Source: Puffinus mauretanicus (Eukaryota > Chordata > Aves > Procellariiformes > Procellariidae). From it: DNA of 64,000 nt. The notes under the pieces are model-generated. The model did not search any database, had not been told where the DNA came from, and was given only the letters and a program-made list of their open reading frames with translations. Position numbers and translations under genes: made by a program. The first letter of the stretch is position 1. Every line of letters starts with the position of its first letter. The stretch covers positions 1,674,001-1,738,000 of the forward strand of contig JAJKFH010003762.1 in NCBI GenBank assembly GCA_023333565.1, read 5' to 3'. Shown piece after piece: positions 1-26,825 of the stretch.

Positions 1-2699
1 TCCCCCAGAAGATAATATTGTCTTTAGGATCTCCCACAATTTTGGCCTTTTGAAAAGACTGTGATTTTAGACAGCAGAATATAATCCCCGCAACTTAAAG
101 CTTTGATAGCAATGTTTGGTTGTATGTGAAGTTTTACTGTCAACTGTTCTGTAAGCTTGGTTTGCTTACCTGTTACCCACTTCTTTCTTAAGGTGCAACC
201 CATTCTGTCTGTCTCCTCTTCAAGGGCCAAACCTCTTTTTGATAAATCTGTGCTTAATTTTATGTACGCAAGTTTATTATCAGGGAATACTTCCAGGGAC
301 TAAGATGAAATGTGCTTGGATGTATCTGCGCTAGTCTCCAGCTACTTGTGAGGTTGTACAGGGACATCTGCAGAAATGCACTGCAGGCGTGGGTGGACTT
401 CCCTGCTTTAAATTTGGGAAGTCCATCTGTGTTAGGCATTTCATAAACTGTGAAGCTGTCTCTGCGGAGTGGCATGGACACCTTAAGAACTACAGTGGAA
501 ATAAAATTGTTGCAAGATTGTTTTTCTGTGGATGGAAATTGCATTTGTCTTGGATCTGCAACACATAGTACATATCTAGATGTTAAATATTTCCCTTTGG
601 TGTATTAGTATTAACTTGGAAATCATGTGAATGGTAGAGGTAATACCCATAATGTATGTATTTATGCAGCAGAAGCTTGAACAAAGGAACTCTGCACTGG
701 AAAAACAGTTCTTAAAAAATCAAAAATTTAAAAACAAAAGTTAAAATTCTTAACAACGCCATGTTAAGCAGAAGTGGGGTAGTAAAACAGCCGTGTCCTT
801 GTACTGCTAGCTGTCTGCATATGTCTACACTAGTTGCTTGCATTCAGTATTCCAAAATACTGAAAATTAAGATTCCTGAAAGACATCTGTTTCCGTCAGA
901 TTGAGCAATAGTTGGGCTTTTACTGTTACTGTAATGTCCAGTGACATATTCTAACTCATTTTGCTTTAATATTGGAAACAATTACTGAGTTTGAGAATGT
1001 TCTCATTTGGGCCATTTATACCATATTTAAAAATAGGTATTTGTAAATATCCTGTCACTTCAATGAGATATGCAAGATAAAAATAGAATAAAACTTTCAA
1101 AAGGTGTCTAACGAAAATGTACATTTTAGCTGAGCGCTGCTAAGTAGTTTAAATGGTTGGAAAGCCGGGGTTTGGGTGTTAAGTCATCTTATGAATTTTG
1201 TACTTGGAAAATGGAGCAAAAAGTTATTAATTGTAAGCCTGAATTCTGGATTGCTCTTTAACTCTTTTTGGATGAGAAAAATCTCTACTTTCTTGTAGGT
1301 ACAGAATTCTTGCTGGAAAAAAATCCAAAACAGTAACTTAATCAAGTCGGAGATGGTAGAAATAAAATGCTTCCCTTTTTGTCCAGAGAGTACCCTTTTT
1401 CAGGAAAAACTAGATATTCTTGGTCAATTGCCTAATAGGCAACTGGGCAGTTTTCTTGTAAGCGTTAGGGCTGTAGTCAGTTTGACAGAGCTGACAGGAG
1501 TATTCAGTCTTTCACAAGCTCAATGTACTGCTCTAACCACTTAAAATATTCTGGAGGTAGCTGCTGACCAGGAGCTGGCGTTCACTCCTGCGGAGGTTAA
1601 ATCAGGGTCTGGAGGTACAATGTTATAGGCATGCTGAGGTTACGTCTTGAACTTTTGAGAGCTTGCCAAAGTGCGAGAGTGGGGTTGAAGCCCACTGTGG
1701 TTTTACTGAGGTCTCTGGCTGGGTATGTAAAGGAGGAGGGTTTTATATTTAGTCAGCCGCAGATCTGCTGTTGTTTTGAGGGATATTGCGTGGAGATGAG
1801 CGGGAAAACGCGGCTTTTGGAAACAGGTGGTAGCTGAACTCCCGTTTGGCTTGGAGAGCTGTGCTTCATAACTTATGACTTCTTTTTTCCTGTCCCTTCC
1901 TTGTTCTTGCTGTCCTCCAAGCATCGTCTTTATCTTCATTTCCTGACAGTCACTCCCAAATTCTGCTAACCTTTTTTTCCCATTTTTGCCAGGACATTAA
2001 AACACCATTATTGCTGCATAAGTGCTTACGCTTTGAGATTAATGGGTGGTGGGAATTCATGTATGAGTCACTGTTTCCAACAGTCTACGGACTCGAGCAG
2101 ATATCAAGGTTTGTGTTTCCAAGGCTATCATCGCAGCCAGAAGGGTTAGAAATGTACTTGCTCTTGACAAAACAAAATTGGCAGCCCACATTGTGTATAA
2201 TGCGCGTTTTGCGTGCAAGGTACATCGTGAAATTTTGGCTCTGCTTGACAGCATGGTCTGTATTTAACTGCTTTGTGCAGAACCAGTTACTGGAGAGCTG
2301 AAGCGTACAATGTGTGCATGGGATGGCATCTATATGTTCACTCTTCTGCTGGTTGTGGTGTGATTGGTTTCAGTGATGTGTAAGTTTTGAGGAGCGGATC
2401 AGTGGTAAAGCCTCAAATACATGAAATCAGGTAATGCTCTATGTTGGGAAATTAGTGCTATGGATGCGTCTCACTTTTCACGGTGCCAGAGGGATGCATG
2501 GATTTTCTACCTTGATGCCTACCTTGCTGTTTAGCTTAAGAAGATAAGCTTGGAAAACATGAGAATTGGCAGGCTGTGGTGTGTCTGCCAGCTACAAAGC
2601 TACACCTGAATCCAAACAAGAGATTTTTCTGTTAGCCAGACTAGATAGGAACCGGTTGTAAACAGTCAAGGGGAGGCCAACGACTACCGGCAGTCTCAA

Positions 2700-3140
2700 A
2701 TAGGGAGCCTCCCAGGTGCCCCTGAGCGCAGGCTGCGCTGCCGCTCCTGCGCAAGGAGGGGGACGTGGCGTCGGGCGGGCGCGTGGGTGTGACGTGGTGG
2801 TACCATACTCGCGCCTAACCTGACCTAGAGGCTCTGCGCAGGCACGGGTGCCTATCTGATCCTGCGGCGAGTCGATCAAGAAAACCAAACAGACAGAAAA
2901 AAACGACTTTTTGGCATGTTTAGCTTGGCAAGCTCGGTGCCCTCAGCTCGCTCGCTTGTGGAGTCAGACGGGGACAGGGCAGCGTTGGGGCACGGGGTGG
3001 AGGCGAGGAAGGGTGGCCTTCCTGTGATGGTGTGACACCCGGTCAGCCTGGTATCAGCAAGCCGCACCCCCGGGCGATGGAGACCCGATCCGGACCGTGG
3101 CGGGGTGCGTAAACAGCTCCTGCTCGCTGCGTTGTGCCAG
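2700..3140. promoter_or_regulatory. Intragenic CpG-rich patch with GC box and CRE-like site
   Basis: CpG density rises sharply against the flanking AT-rich intron. The patch has a GC box GGGCGGG at 2773-2779 and a CRE/bZIP-like TGACGTGG at 2790-2797, with other GACGTGG and GCGCAAGG motifs nearby. It lies inside the SMAD1 transcription unit, about 10 kb before the linker exon. It could be an alternative promoter, an enhancer or the promoter of a non-coding RNA; the sequence alone does not decide. Confidence 0.5.
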
Positions 3141-5624
3141 CACAGCTGTTGGCCTGGCCTCATGCTGAACCAGATCACAGTCACTTTTTGCCTCCCCTGC
3201 TGTGTTATCTTCCAGGCTGATCAGAGCAGCGCCGGGGCTCGCCGCACGGCTGCGGGAACATCTGTACCAACACAGCCCTGCGGACGACATGTGGGAAGGA
3301 GTGGAGGTGGTGGGAAGTGAGAGGAGAAAGTAGAGGCTGTTTTGTTGCTGGGGTTGGGAATACAACCTTGCACTCGACTTCCAGGAAGAAATATCTCCTC
3401 GAGATGTGTTACAGTAACTCACTGCTGCTGTTTCGTTCGACTGTTACCTGCAGAATTATTTCTGATGCAGGGTAGTTAATGGCTGTCAAATTTCTCCATT
3501 GGCAAGGCAAAGCAAAGCTTTTAATTAAGGAGGGCAGGGTCTGAATTTGGTGCCTTTTAAAAACCGGCACGCTCAGCTGAACTGGTGTGCTCACTTGGCT
3601 GAATCTGCTTTTTCGCTTCAGTTTTATTTTTTGGTTTAGAGATATCTGGAAATCAGGCTTATACCTGGTTTGGAACTATCCTTAAGTGTGATCAAGACTG
3701 GGGAGATAATTAGGTGTAGAGCATACGTAGAGGCTGTGAGGAAAAAGTGAACATGATGCTCCTTATCTCTCTCTGAAAATGCCACAAATGACCTCTCAGG
3801 TTTTGCTGGAGATGTGAAATGACATTTGGAAGTCCCTCCTGAGAATACTTGCTTCCCTTCTTTGGTTCCTTTGGTTTCTGTGGAGATACAGCCTCTGTCG
3901 CTTGCCTCTGTCCTCAGTTATGTCAATGGGATCAGGTGAAAGATGTCATCCAGAATTTAGGATGCTTATTTTTTTAAGCCTGGATCCCGTTGGCTCTAAC
4001 AGCAAAACAAAAAGAATGGGATAGGGAGTAGGGAGGATGAAGAGGTGCTTAAATTGACACTGCTATTAAAAAAAAAAAATAATAAATGACACCTCTAATG
4101 TGGCTTTAAGGGAGGAGGTTCAGTTCTTTTGCCTTAGCTAAAGGAAAGGAAGGAAGATGAAGAAACCAAATAAAGTACTAGTGAATACTAGCTCTCAGTT
4201 CCATCCGATGCAGAATTGTGTTAGTCTGCCTCTACTAAGCATCCTTGCTCATCAACTTGCTAGGTTAAAGAGGATTTGAGTTTATAATATGTTACAAAGG
4301 AAGCAAAAGAGGAATTAACTTCTTTTATGCTTCATGTGTGGAAGTGGTTGAAGGTGCAGAGTGTGTATGTAAATGGCTACCCCCCGCCCCACAACTGAAT
4401 GCTGTCTCCTGAGGGTGTCCAGAATCTGCTGATGCCTCCTCAGGGATCAGGCTTGGGAGAAACCTGCTCTGCATTGATCTGAGTGAGCTTAAGCCTGCCT
4501 TGGGAAATGCAGTTGTTAACTTTTCGATATTCGTTCCTGGAGGTGCTTACTGATGCTCCACCATGCTTGAAGCATGCAATGCCAGGGGGTACTAAAACCA
4601 GTCAGTCCAGAAGCAGCCGATCAGTCCTCTGAAATCTTCTAGTTGCATGGATCAGCCCATTAGCACAGCCACTTGGAGGCAGAAAATAACTACACGGGTT
4701 CTGCTTTTTGCAATTACCAATAAAGCGTAGATAAAAAAGGCTGGATGATTTTGTTCTGTCAAGTTTCTCTTCTTTGGAGAGCCGGCTGCAGTCTGCTCTA
4801 CATCAAGGGGCTTTATGAAGCTGATGGTGCCCATGTTCCACCCAAATCGGGGGATGAGCAGCGGTTGCTTTTTTGTGACGTGGACAAATACACTGTCAGA
4901 ATGGTTGAATTTTCAATTCTGCCTAAAGATCATGATGTTCCTTTCCATTATAATCATGAATTCAAAGTGGATGTCTCCTTCAGCAAGCTTGTTTTTGGCA
5001 AGAAACATTTTACCTAAATGTACAGCTGCTTTTTGCCACAAGAACAGGCCAGGTCCCCAGGCTCTGAGGAGAGCGGTAGGTGTGTCACGCTGTTTTTGCT
5101 CCCGGCGTGGACTCCTTGCCTATGACTTTAACCTGATTGTTTTCATATTTGTCTTTGATCTCCTCTGCTGTTTGCTCTGAGTGAGTCTCCATAAGGCTGC
5201 ACACGTACTGCAGGCACCAGGGGTGCAGAAAGAAACTTGAAATGGTGGAAATCCTGGATAAGGCAGGTTTAGACTCACGCGGTCCTGGAAATAAAGTGCT
5301 CCTTGAATGCTCCCCTGTACAGCGCTGCAGCTCTGGTCCTCAGTGAAAGAAAAATAAGGCATGTTTAAAGGAGCTTTTTATGCCATTTGAAATCACACAG
5401 ATGTTTGGTTGTGTGTGTCGGTATATGCTTGTGAGTGCTCTCTCTAGGTACTTTACAGAAGAATGAGGTGGGTCGGTTAGTCATCCCCGTCTCGTCCCCC
5501 TGTACTCAACCGGCCTAGGATTACTATATATAAAACTAATATTCTCAAACTGCTTCTATACAGGGTAAATTGAGGAGAGGATCTTTAAAAACCCGTCATG
5601 GCATCCTCCCCCTGCTCTTCAAAC

Positions 5625-6080
5625 CTGACGCACCCTGTTGCGGCGGGTCACCTGTCGGATCGCTAATGCCGCTTTCGGCAACCGGCAGGGTTCAAACACA
5701 GCTCCTGGGACTGTCAAACTGGCAGGTGCCGCGAGTCTGCCCGGGTCAAATTCGGAGCCAGAAGAGAAAAGTTGGGAGTAAGCGGCGAGTCCCTTTGGGA
5801 CCGCGAGCTTGCCTGGCTGAGCTTTTTGAGGTCCCGGGGCTTGCTTGGTGGCTCCCAACCCCCAGCCCCTGGGAGAACGGGGGTCGTCGGCGCGGTTTCC
5901 GGCCAGATGGAAGAGCTTTGATGGCCCTGGCCGGAGGGAGCCCGGCGGAGCAGCTGCCGGCGCGACTCCCACAGCACCAGGCCTGGCCGAGGATAACGCC
6001 GGCAGCGCCAGGCGTCGGAGGGAAGGGGAGAGGGGCCAGGGCAGCGAGCGCGAAAGGGAAGCTGCTCCGGGGGATGTAAG
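5625..6080. promoter_or_regulatory. Second intragenic CpG-rich patch
   Basis: A GC- and CpG-rich stretch of about 450 bp with overlapping open frames on both strands, which is usual for GC-rich non-coding DNA because stop codons are rare there. None of the translations resembles a known family. It lies about 2.5 kb after the first patch, in the same intron. A regulatory role is an inference. Confidence 0.45.
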
Positions 6081-9000
6081 GGAGGGGAAAACCGGTGCAT
6101 CCCTTCGGAGTTAATATGTAGAACCAAGTTAGAAAAATCCTTGTTCCCGCCTGATTTCTGTAGCAGGATTTCTGCACCTCTGCAGGCTGGGGCTGAGGGA
6201 GCAGAGAGTGTCGTCGCTGAGTTGTTTTGCCCTATCGCTGTGTAACGCTGCTGTTGGGCGTAACTTTAAAAATAGCATGCTACAACAGGTGGGCACAATT
6301 ATCGGATGGTTCCCCAAAATAGCAAGCAACTGTCAGTATGCTTGGCAAGTAGTATAAAATGTTCTTCGTTTCGGTTTTGTGGAATTTGGTTCTAAAATTC
6401 CCCACCAGAACTGACCTGGGGGAGAGGAATTGAAACAGGGAGGCAGAAAGGAGGGAATGGTCTAACAGCAGGGTTTCCCTTGTCTAACCTCACCACGTGT
6501 CAGAAAAATGAGCTGCAATAAGGGATAAAAGCTGTCAAGAAGATATGTTTGTGTCTTTTTTTTTTTTTCTTTCTTTAAAATCAGCCAGATTCAGATGTTT
6601 CTTCTGACTTAAAAGACCAGACTTCCAAGTTTTAACCTACTCAGTAGGATGGTGACTGTGGCTTTTGTACAGGTAATTTGAACTCTGGGCTGTGTAAATG
6701 TCTGAGTTAATATATACTATCACACTGTAACTTCCTCCTGCATCAGGACTGCTTCTCCCCCAAATCCGCTTTCAAGAACTCATTCACTAATGTGCATACA
6801 ATTAGTACTAAATTCTGAAATTGGCCTTGACAAATGTCAGTTTAATCAAAATGTTAGCTTATCAGAGCATCCGCAAATAAAATCTAATGTTAGCTGAATA
6901 TTGTAATGCAGGAAATGTACTAATATTACTTGCCAAATGCATTTAGACCAGATGTCTGATGTAAAAGTAAAGTAAGGAAGGCAACAACTGTTTTGCCTTT
7001 TTTTTTTTTTTTTTAAATACAGACTACAGTTGTAACTATGTAAAATGACAAATCAAGCTGTGGGGTCTACTGAAACTGGAAAATAAAATTAAGAGTTGAG
7101 AAAACAAGACAGCGCTCAGCTTTCTCCAGGGATAGAAAGTCTGGCATCTTTGTCTGTCTGTCACCCAAAACAGGCTGCTGAATAGCTATTATTGAGCCTT
7201 TTCACTTGCAATTACTAGAACATAGATTTGGAGCAAAAGTCTGAAAGGATGGCATTTCTGCTTTTGAGAGAACAGTAAAGCGAGGTTGTGCTACCACAGC
7301 CAGTAGCACAGCCTTGCTTAAGCCAGGTGGTATTGGAACAATATAAAGTAGCTAGATCCTCAGAGGTTGCTTTTGCCACAACACTATTAATTTTTTTTTT
7401 TAACCAAGAGTAACCTCTATCCTGAGTGTAGACATCTAAGTGTCTTTGTATGTGAGAACTTGTCCTCTGGTCAAAGAATATTCAGTTTTGCCAGGTCTTG
7501 TTTTCGGCAACACGGGAAAACCTAATGACATTAAAACTTTTCTTTCTACTTGGTGTTTTATTGTTTACAAGCAAAATCTTGGCAAGCCCTTTCAGTCAGC
7601 ATGCTTCAGTGACTCTCTAACGCTACAGACAGCAAGCAAAACTAAGCACGTTCAGCTGAGCATACGTTGGTACCTGCTTCGTTCCCACCGTGGGACTGGA
7701 CTGCTCACCAGGATGCCGCAGTCAACTTCAGCTGCTGTGGCCTCAAAGGCAGGAAATTAAGCTAGGAGTCTTTAGGAGGGTTGAAGTTTTAGTTTAACAC
7801 TGTTGCTGTGTTTTGGGTTTTTTTTTGTGTTTGGTGTTTTTGTTTGTTTTTTTTCTTCTCCTAACTCTTCGTTTTTCTTACAACTTCGTCTTTGCAGGAT
7901 TTTCTGTCTAGAGCATGGAGTACAAGCCGCAAGTTCCTCCCCCCGCCCCATGTTTTCATACCCATTTCCAGATAGCATGAACTGGTGTGTAAGGATTTCC
8001 CTCCTTCCCAACCCGCAGTTCTGTTTTTCTAGTAAAACATAAGTGGCTTTGCATAAATTCATATGAAAATACAGCTATATGATGCTTGGAAATTAAAGCA
8101 CACTGTCTAATGATGGTGCCCTCAGGTCTTTATTAGGGCTGAGGGCCCTGTTGTGGTATAAGCCTGTACAAACCCTTCTACAGAACGTATGTTGACCAAG
8201 TCATCATGATTTTTAAGAGCAGAAAGTGCAGCAGCAATTCCTCATCTCTCTCTCTTTTTTTTTTTTTTTTTTTTTTTAATTTTATAAAGCTCAGAGAAGA
8301 AGTAGAGTCTGCTTTGGCAAGGAAAGATGATCAAAGTCTGCTTTCTTATATGTGGCCCCGAAATATTTCATTACTTCGTCTTTCAATTTCCAGACATGGA
8401 AAGAGAGATACCTGCCCAAATCTTCATGTAACATGCAAAGGGGAAAAAAAAATGAGCCCTTGCGGGAAACTAGCTGTCATCTGGGCTTGTGTGAGATAAC
8501 CGAAACTCATCTGGATAGAAAATACGCTATTTTGAAAGTACAGCAGGTCCTTTGGCTTGGATTAGGGTTTTTTTTTTTTAATAGAGAAACTTTAAAAAAA
8601 AGAAGTTATATTCATAAATTGAAGACTGTCTATGTTTGCTAAAATCATTATCTCTGGAATGTGAAAATAGAACAAAAAAGAAAACCAAGAAAATCTTTAT
8701 TCTAGGACAGCACACCTGTTAGTTTTCTGAAGAACCGGATGACATGCTGGAGATACAAAGAGTAGAGATCAGTAGCTTTCTTCAAAGGCCACCATTACAT
8801 TTTCATAAAAGCGTTTCTTTCTTGGTGTGGTTAGTTGGAACATTTATCTGAACAGCCAGGTTGTCTTTGGTCTATCTTCTATATTTTTGGCATTCTTGGC
8901 TCTTAGATGAAATAGCCCTGTAGGTGAAATTGCCTTGTGGCTGTAATTTCTTTAATATAGCTCCACTTGTTTGGTGCGGGCATACTCTGGGTATTATTTG

Positions 9001-11339
9001 CATGGTAAAAACAAGCTACCCAATTCCCAGGCTGTCTTGACATTTACAGGATCTCTTCTTCGCTGCAGTTCCACAAACATACCCAGCCTGGCTTCTGGGT
9101 GGTTTGTCTTCCTCTTCAACCATTACTAGTAGCATTACTGCTAGTAGTCATGTATTAACTCTCAACTCCAGGTCCACATTGACACAAAACCTTGGAGCAA
9201 AATTTAGCCACAGTATAGCCCATAAAACCTTTTAATCTGGCGTTTGAGAAAGTACAGAAATCAAGCTGTCGGATGACTTGTGGTTCTACTCCATTAACTG
9301 GTTTTAACCATTTTAATGAGGTTGAATTTGCAAATCTGTTGCAGTAGGTTTTTAAGACAACAGTGTATTTAATAGTATGTTTCCTTTAAATATATGCATC
9401 CCTACTGAATAGAAGCAAAGATAATTTAAAAAAAATCTTATCTTATTTTTTTGTATCTGTGTTCCCTTCTGCTGAAGAAGGTAAAGGGGAAGGGAGAAAT
9501 TCTGTCTGCAAACTGTTAGAGCAGCGTCCTGCGGAGATCCGTGCAGCAAAGATGTGCGCCGCTTCATTATTTTATAGCAACAGGTGTGCTGACTTAGCAC
9601 AGAATAACTCTCTCATGCTTTCTCCCCTTCAATTATACCTCTTCCTGGAGCTGGCAGCTGCAACAGAGATCAGCCTCCTCCCCTGCTGTACTGAGCCTCA
9701 GTAATTTGTTATTCCATATGGTTGAGGTCTGCAACCTGACCAGAAGCTCAACGCCTTACACAGGGGTGAGGGGAGCAAGAAGGGTATGCATCCCCCTTTA
9801 CGTTTTGAACTCCTGGCATCCTTCCATACTTGCAGAGGGCCCAGTCCCTGCCCATGTCTTCACTCCTGAGTGAACAGCATTCAGATTAACTCCTCTGTGA
9901 CTCCGGTAGGAGCAGCTAGCCTGCAAAAAAACCCGTGAGCTGCAGAGAGATCAGGTTATGGCAGTGAGTGACTGTTTTGGAGTTGGACTAATTGGAGCGC
10001 TGTAGTCTCTGTCCCACTTGACGTGGCCTTTCAGGGTTGTATGTATGCAGGGAGGATGTGAATTAGGGGCAGCACTCAAAGTAAATTCTGCAATGATATT
10101 TTTGAGACGATTTGTGCTGTATCAATACCAGTTGTATTCTTTTCCCCTTCCCCCTTTTCCATGTGTGTTTGAAGAAGTTGGCATTTAATAATTTGAGGTT
10201 GAAATAGTTGGACAAAAAGTGTAGGTTTGCGTGAGGGAGAGCTGGGAAGAGGAGACTTTCTTATTTCGAGTCCTTCTAAACTTCACCAGTGGTTCTGCCC
10301 AACAGGAGAAAACATGCATATATACCTTGGGAAAATCTGGCACTGCTTTATTTTAATTACAGAAAACGTACAGAAAATATCCTGTTCTCCTGCTATTTTA
10401 AAATGCTATAAATTGTGTGGCTTCCTGTGATGTCATGTGTGTCATTGTTTAGTGTGAGGTAGGGGATGGGAAAAATAGGTGATGTACTTTCTGCACGAAT
10501 TAACTTCAGAAAAATTAGTGGTTTGACCTTCATCTATAGGAAAGGAAGAGATAGGAAAGCTGTGTTTTTAATGCTCGGAAGAGTAAGGAAGAATCATAAA
10601 GACAGGAAAGGGAAAATACTTTTTAACACATGATCTCATTGTTACTTTTTTCACTGGTAATTTATTAGCCCAGCAAATGTTGTCTATGACAATTAAATAG
10701 TGCTTGACCTCACTGCAAAAGGACTGCTAGATGTAACAGAACAAGCTTAATTCTGAGGGATCCTAATATTCAGAGAGATTGGGTTTGACATTCGCTGTGA
10801 GATTTGTGATGTCCACCTGAATGCTGAGTAACTTTTTTTTTTTAATGGCTTTTTCCAGTGATGTGTGAGAATGGTTGCATTAGGGGCAAGGGATGGTCTG
10901 CACAGCTGAGGGAGATGCAGCTTCTCTTGGGGTGTTCTGCAATTGAGAACTTCCACAGAATGGCAGATGGATGTGTTTTGTTTCAGAAAGTGCCATAATT
11001 AGGAACTCTGCATATTCCTTGTAAAATGGAACTGGTTAAAATTTTCACATCTAAACAAATCTACTTAGGAGTGACATCTGCCTCAAATATTTGAGATCTG
11101 TTGGAATCTCAGTGAAGCTGCTCTAAGAAAGTGAGCCATCAGATTAAATCTTGAAAACCTGCTTCTGACTCTGACAGCCTTAATTTCAGTAGTGAGGGTG
11201 GGTTTTTTTCAGTGTATGGTCAATGAAAATTTCTGGGATCAAACTTTTCATTCATTAATGCCACTAGCGGGCAAAAATCTGGTGGCTTAATTTCTCCCTT
11301 AGGCATACATATGCCAAAAAAAAGAGCAAGGGAAACCTG

Positions 11340-11427
11340 TTTTTTTGTTTTGTTTTGTGGTTTTTTTGGTGTTTTGGGGTTTTTTTGTTGTTTGTTTTTT
11401 TGTTGTTGTTTGTTTTTTTTTTTTTTA
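11340..11427. repeat. T/G-rich low-complexity block
   Basis: Nearly 90 bp built of T-runs separated by G, GG or GTT, ending in a run of fourteen T. Simple sequence with no unit longer than a few bases. Confidence 0.85.
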
Positions 11428-12916
11428 AGTTAATCTGTGACTTGCTTTAGGAATAGAGAGTGAGTTTTGCGTGTGGCATCCTTTTGTATCTGTTTTAAAC
11501 ATGGACCTAGACCTCAAGCCTAGTCTATGCGTCGAGCTGTGTCCTGGTACTGTCGGACTCCAGGACTCATATAAGTATCTGAATGCTTCTGTATAAGCAA
11601 AGTGCTGGAAGAGTAAAGATGCCCCAGTGCGTTGGAAGAACCTGTTTGTCGTGGCAAGAAGATTTTTTTTTTTTTTTTTTTTTTTAAAATTAGTTTGTAA
11701 TTCAGCCTTTTGGTGAAGCAGCCGTCTCGGAAACACCTTTCTTAATCGGAGTGATAGTTATGTCTGTATAGGCTTGTCATGTATACATGCTCCTGCTCCT
11801 CTTCTGTGTGCCCACCAGGTGTTGGGGACAGGGCAGGAGTCTCAGGGAGAGGGGGTGGTAGCCTGGCTTGCTTTCGCTGTTTTTTGTGGGGTTTTTGGCA
11901 CCCTCCCTTGAACGCGGGCAATCCAGGGGGATTTCTTCCAGTCCTGCTCGGCCACAGAGCTGGGAAATGGAGGTGTTGAAGGGGGGCAAATGTGGAGAGG
12001 AATAACTTTTATTTCACTTCCACTACTTTGTGCACGGATCTCCCTCTCCCTGCCCTTGCCTGTCCTCTTCGCTCATCATCCAAACATCTCGATCTATAAC
12101 AAGACTAGCTTTTAATCGTTTGAGTAGCTTGGACTTTGCTGTGAGGCATTCAAAGATAGAAGCTGAGGCACTGGAGAAAGAGCTGATTCTTTTATCTTAG
12201 TGTATCTGGTATCATGTTCATATTCCCAGTTAAAAAGAGACCTTTGTTTCCCCACTGGTGAGGAGGCCTTGGGAGTGTGGTGAGACTAGTAGTTTCTGAT
12301 GTGTGTTTCTCTGATCCCATACTAGCATATTGATGGAGCTCAATTGCTGCTCGGTTGGTTTTTTTGAACTACATAATTTTGTTTAAATTGCACATTTTGT
12401 AAACTGACTTGAAGAGTTAATAACTGTTTTAATACTAACTTGTAAGAACATAGTCCAGGTTAAAAATAAAATTACAGCTGTTGGGACCAGACTGAGTTCA
12501 AGGCCTATTAGTATTAGTATTGTCTTCAGAAAAAAATATCTGTCCTTATTAGCAAGGTTTTGGGTTACAGGCCATTACGTGATTAGCAGGATCACAAGTG
12601 CAGTGAAACGAACTGCATGTCAGCATTGTAACGCGCTTACTTCCCAGCATTTCTTTGTGCGAAGAAAACTAGAACGCAGAATTGCGGTTTGTTCTTGGCT
12701 CTTCTTCACTGGTCCTCTGTGAAAACAAGCTCCCATCTGGCAAACCAGGTAGCTAGCACGATCGCTATGAATTCAATCTATGCAGTAACCGGATATAAGG
12801 AAAAGAGTTCTTGCTTAGACATGCGCTCCTAGATTTGACTGCCTTGTTTTTGAGACAGATGTGAATATGCCCTAGGGGAGGAAAAATGTGGGGTTTTTTT
12901 CCCCCGTATAGACTAG

Positions 12917-25559
<12,643 letters not shown>

Positions 25560-26825
25560 AAGGTCCCAAGCTCCTGCATTTTGGAAACAATTGAGCCTTG
25601 CATGTACTTGAAGGACGTATGTGTCAGACACACACTTTTTTTTTTTTTTGTCCCCTGAACTGGCAGCAGCTGAATAAGAGCCATGAAAATACTTGACTTC
25701 TGTGACCAACTGTTGGATTCAGAAAAAAAAAAAAAATAAACCCCTTTGACATTCTGTTGGTATCAAGAATTTTAGTTTACATTGTAACATACTATTGCAA
25801 AGTTGATTTGCAGGGCTTAGTGCAACAGGGACGACCGAGCCAAAACCACAATCTGTCGGACCGAGTTCCCGAAGGATCCTCCTGTAGCTGGCACTCTGAG
25901 ATTCTCTTTCTTCCTTACGTTCAGTGCTCGCTGTTTTCCCCTGTGTCCTCTGGGGCGAAGAGCCGATGTTGAAGCCTGCTTTTTGCAGGCTCTCTACAGT
26001 ACATTTTAAAACCATTTGTCTAAGGTGATGGTTGCTGTTCTCTTTAAAAGGAAAAAAAAAAAAGTCATAAGGTTTAATCTCAATAACTGTGTAATAATCT
26101 TTGAAATTGTGTCCTGACCATACTGCTGTAAGAATGTTAGGTATGTTTTTTGCTAAATGTATGTACGGTGTATTTGAAAGTTTAGAAATTAATTAGATTT
26201 AGACCATAAAGGAATTAGGAATATTTGAATGGGGGGGAGGTGGGAGTGGGAAGGGAAGATGACAGCTGAAATGTAGAATATATTGTAAACATAGCTTGTT
26301 AGTTTAAATTGAGGTCTGAGTTTTGCTGTGCATTTCATTTTTATAGTGGCTTCATCTTGTTATTTCTGACTATTTTTGCCTCTTCGTTTTCCCCCAAGAC
26401 AATTGTGCAGCTGGTTAATTCTTTTACCTGTGAAGAGGACAAAATGATTATTTCCTGCAGTTTGAAGGCTGCAGCTCTATGTATTTCAAGACAAAAATGT
26501 ACAGAGTGCTCTTTAACTATTGAGCAGTTTTATACAGTTTATGTAACAGAAGTAGGCTTTTAATTTTGTAAGAGAATCTTGTTTTGCCAAACCTAGTAAC
26601 TGTTAATTGTTTGGAGGGCTTCAAAATCCCTGTGTGGGTCTATTTCAAACTTTTAAAAAATATATATTTTTAATTTTTATTTTTTTTTTTACTGCTTGGT
26701 TTATTTTCTTCTCTTTGATCTTTTATATTCACGTAAGCTGTAGTACTTTAAGTACCTTTATTCCAAAACTTAGTGGGTCCTCTTTACTGGAAGTTTTGAA
26801 TAAAACCTGTTGTTACTGCTTACAT
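25560..26825 (+). other. SMAD1: SMAD1 3' UTR
   Basis: The segment after the stop is AT-rich and non-coding. A first AATAAA lies in an A-run at 25735-25740; a better placed AATAAA is at 26799-26804 in TTGAATAAAACC. Ending there gives a 3' UTR of about 1.25 kb, close to my memory of the human transcript. The exact cleavage site is inferred. Confidence 0.7.
26799..26804 (+). terminator. SMAD1: Probable SMAD1 polyadenylation signal (AATAAA)
   Basis: A canonical AATAAA 1.24 kb after the SMAD1 stop, followed within 40 bp by GT/T-rich sequence. The alternative at 25735 would give a very short 3' UTR. Confidence 0.6.

Noticed and set aside
5570..6177. Several 90-170-codon frames on both strands
   Set aside because: They overlap each other within a CpG-rich patch and encode low-complexity Pro/Arg/Gly sequence without recognisable domains.
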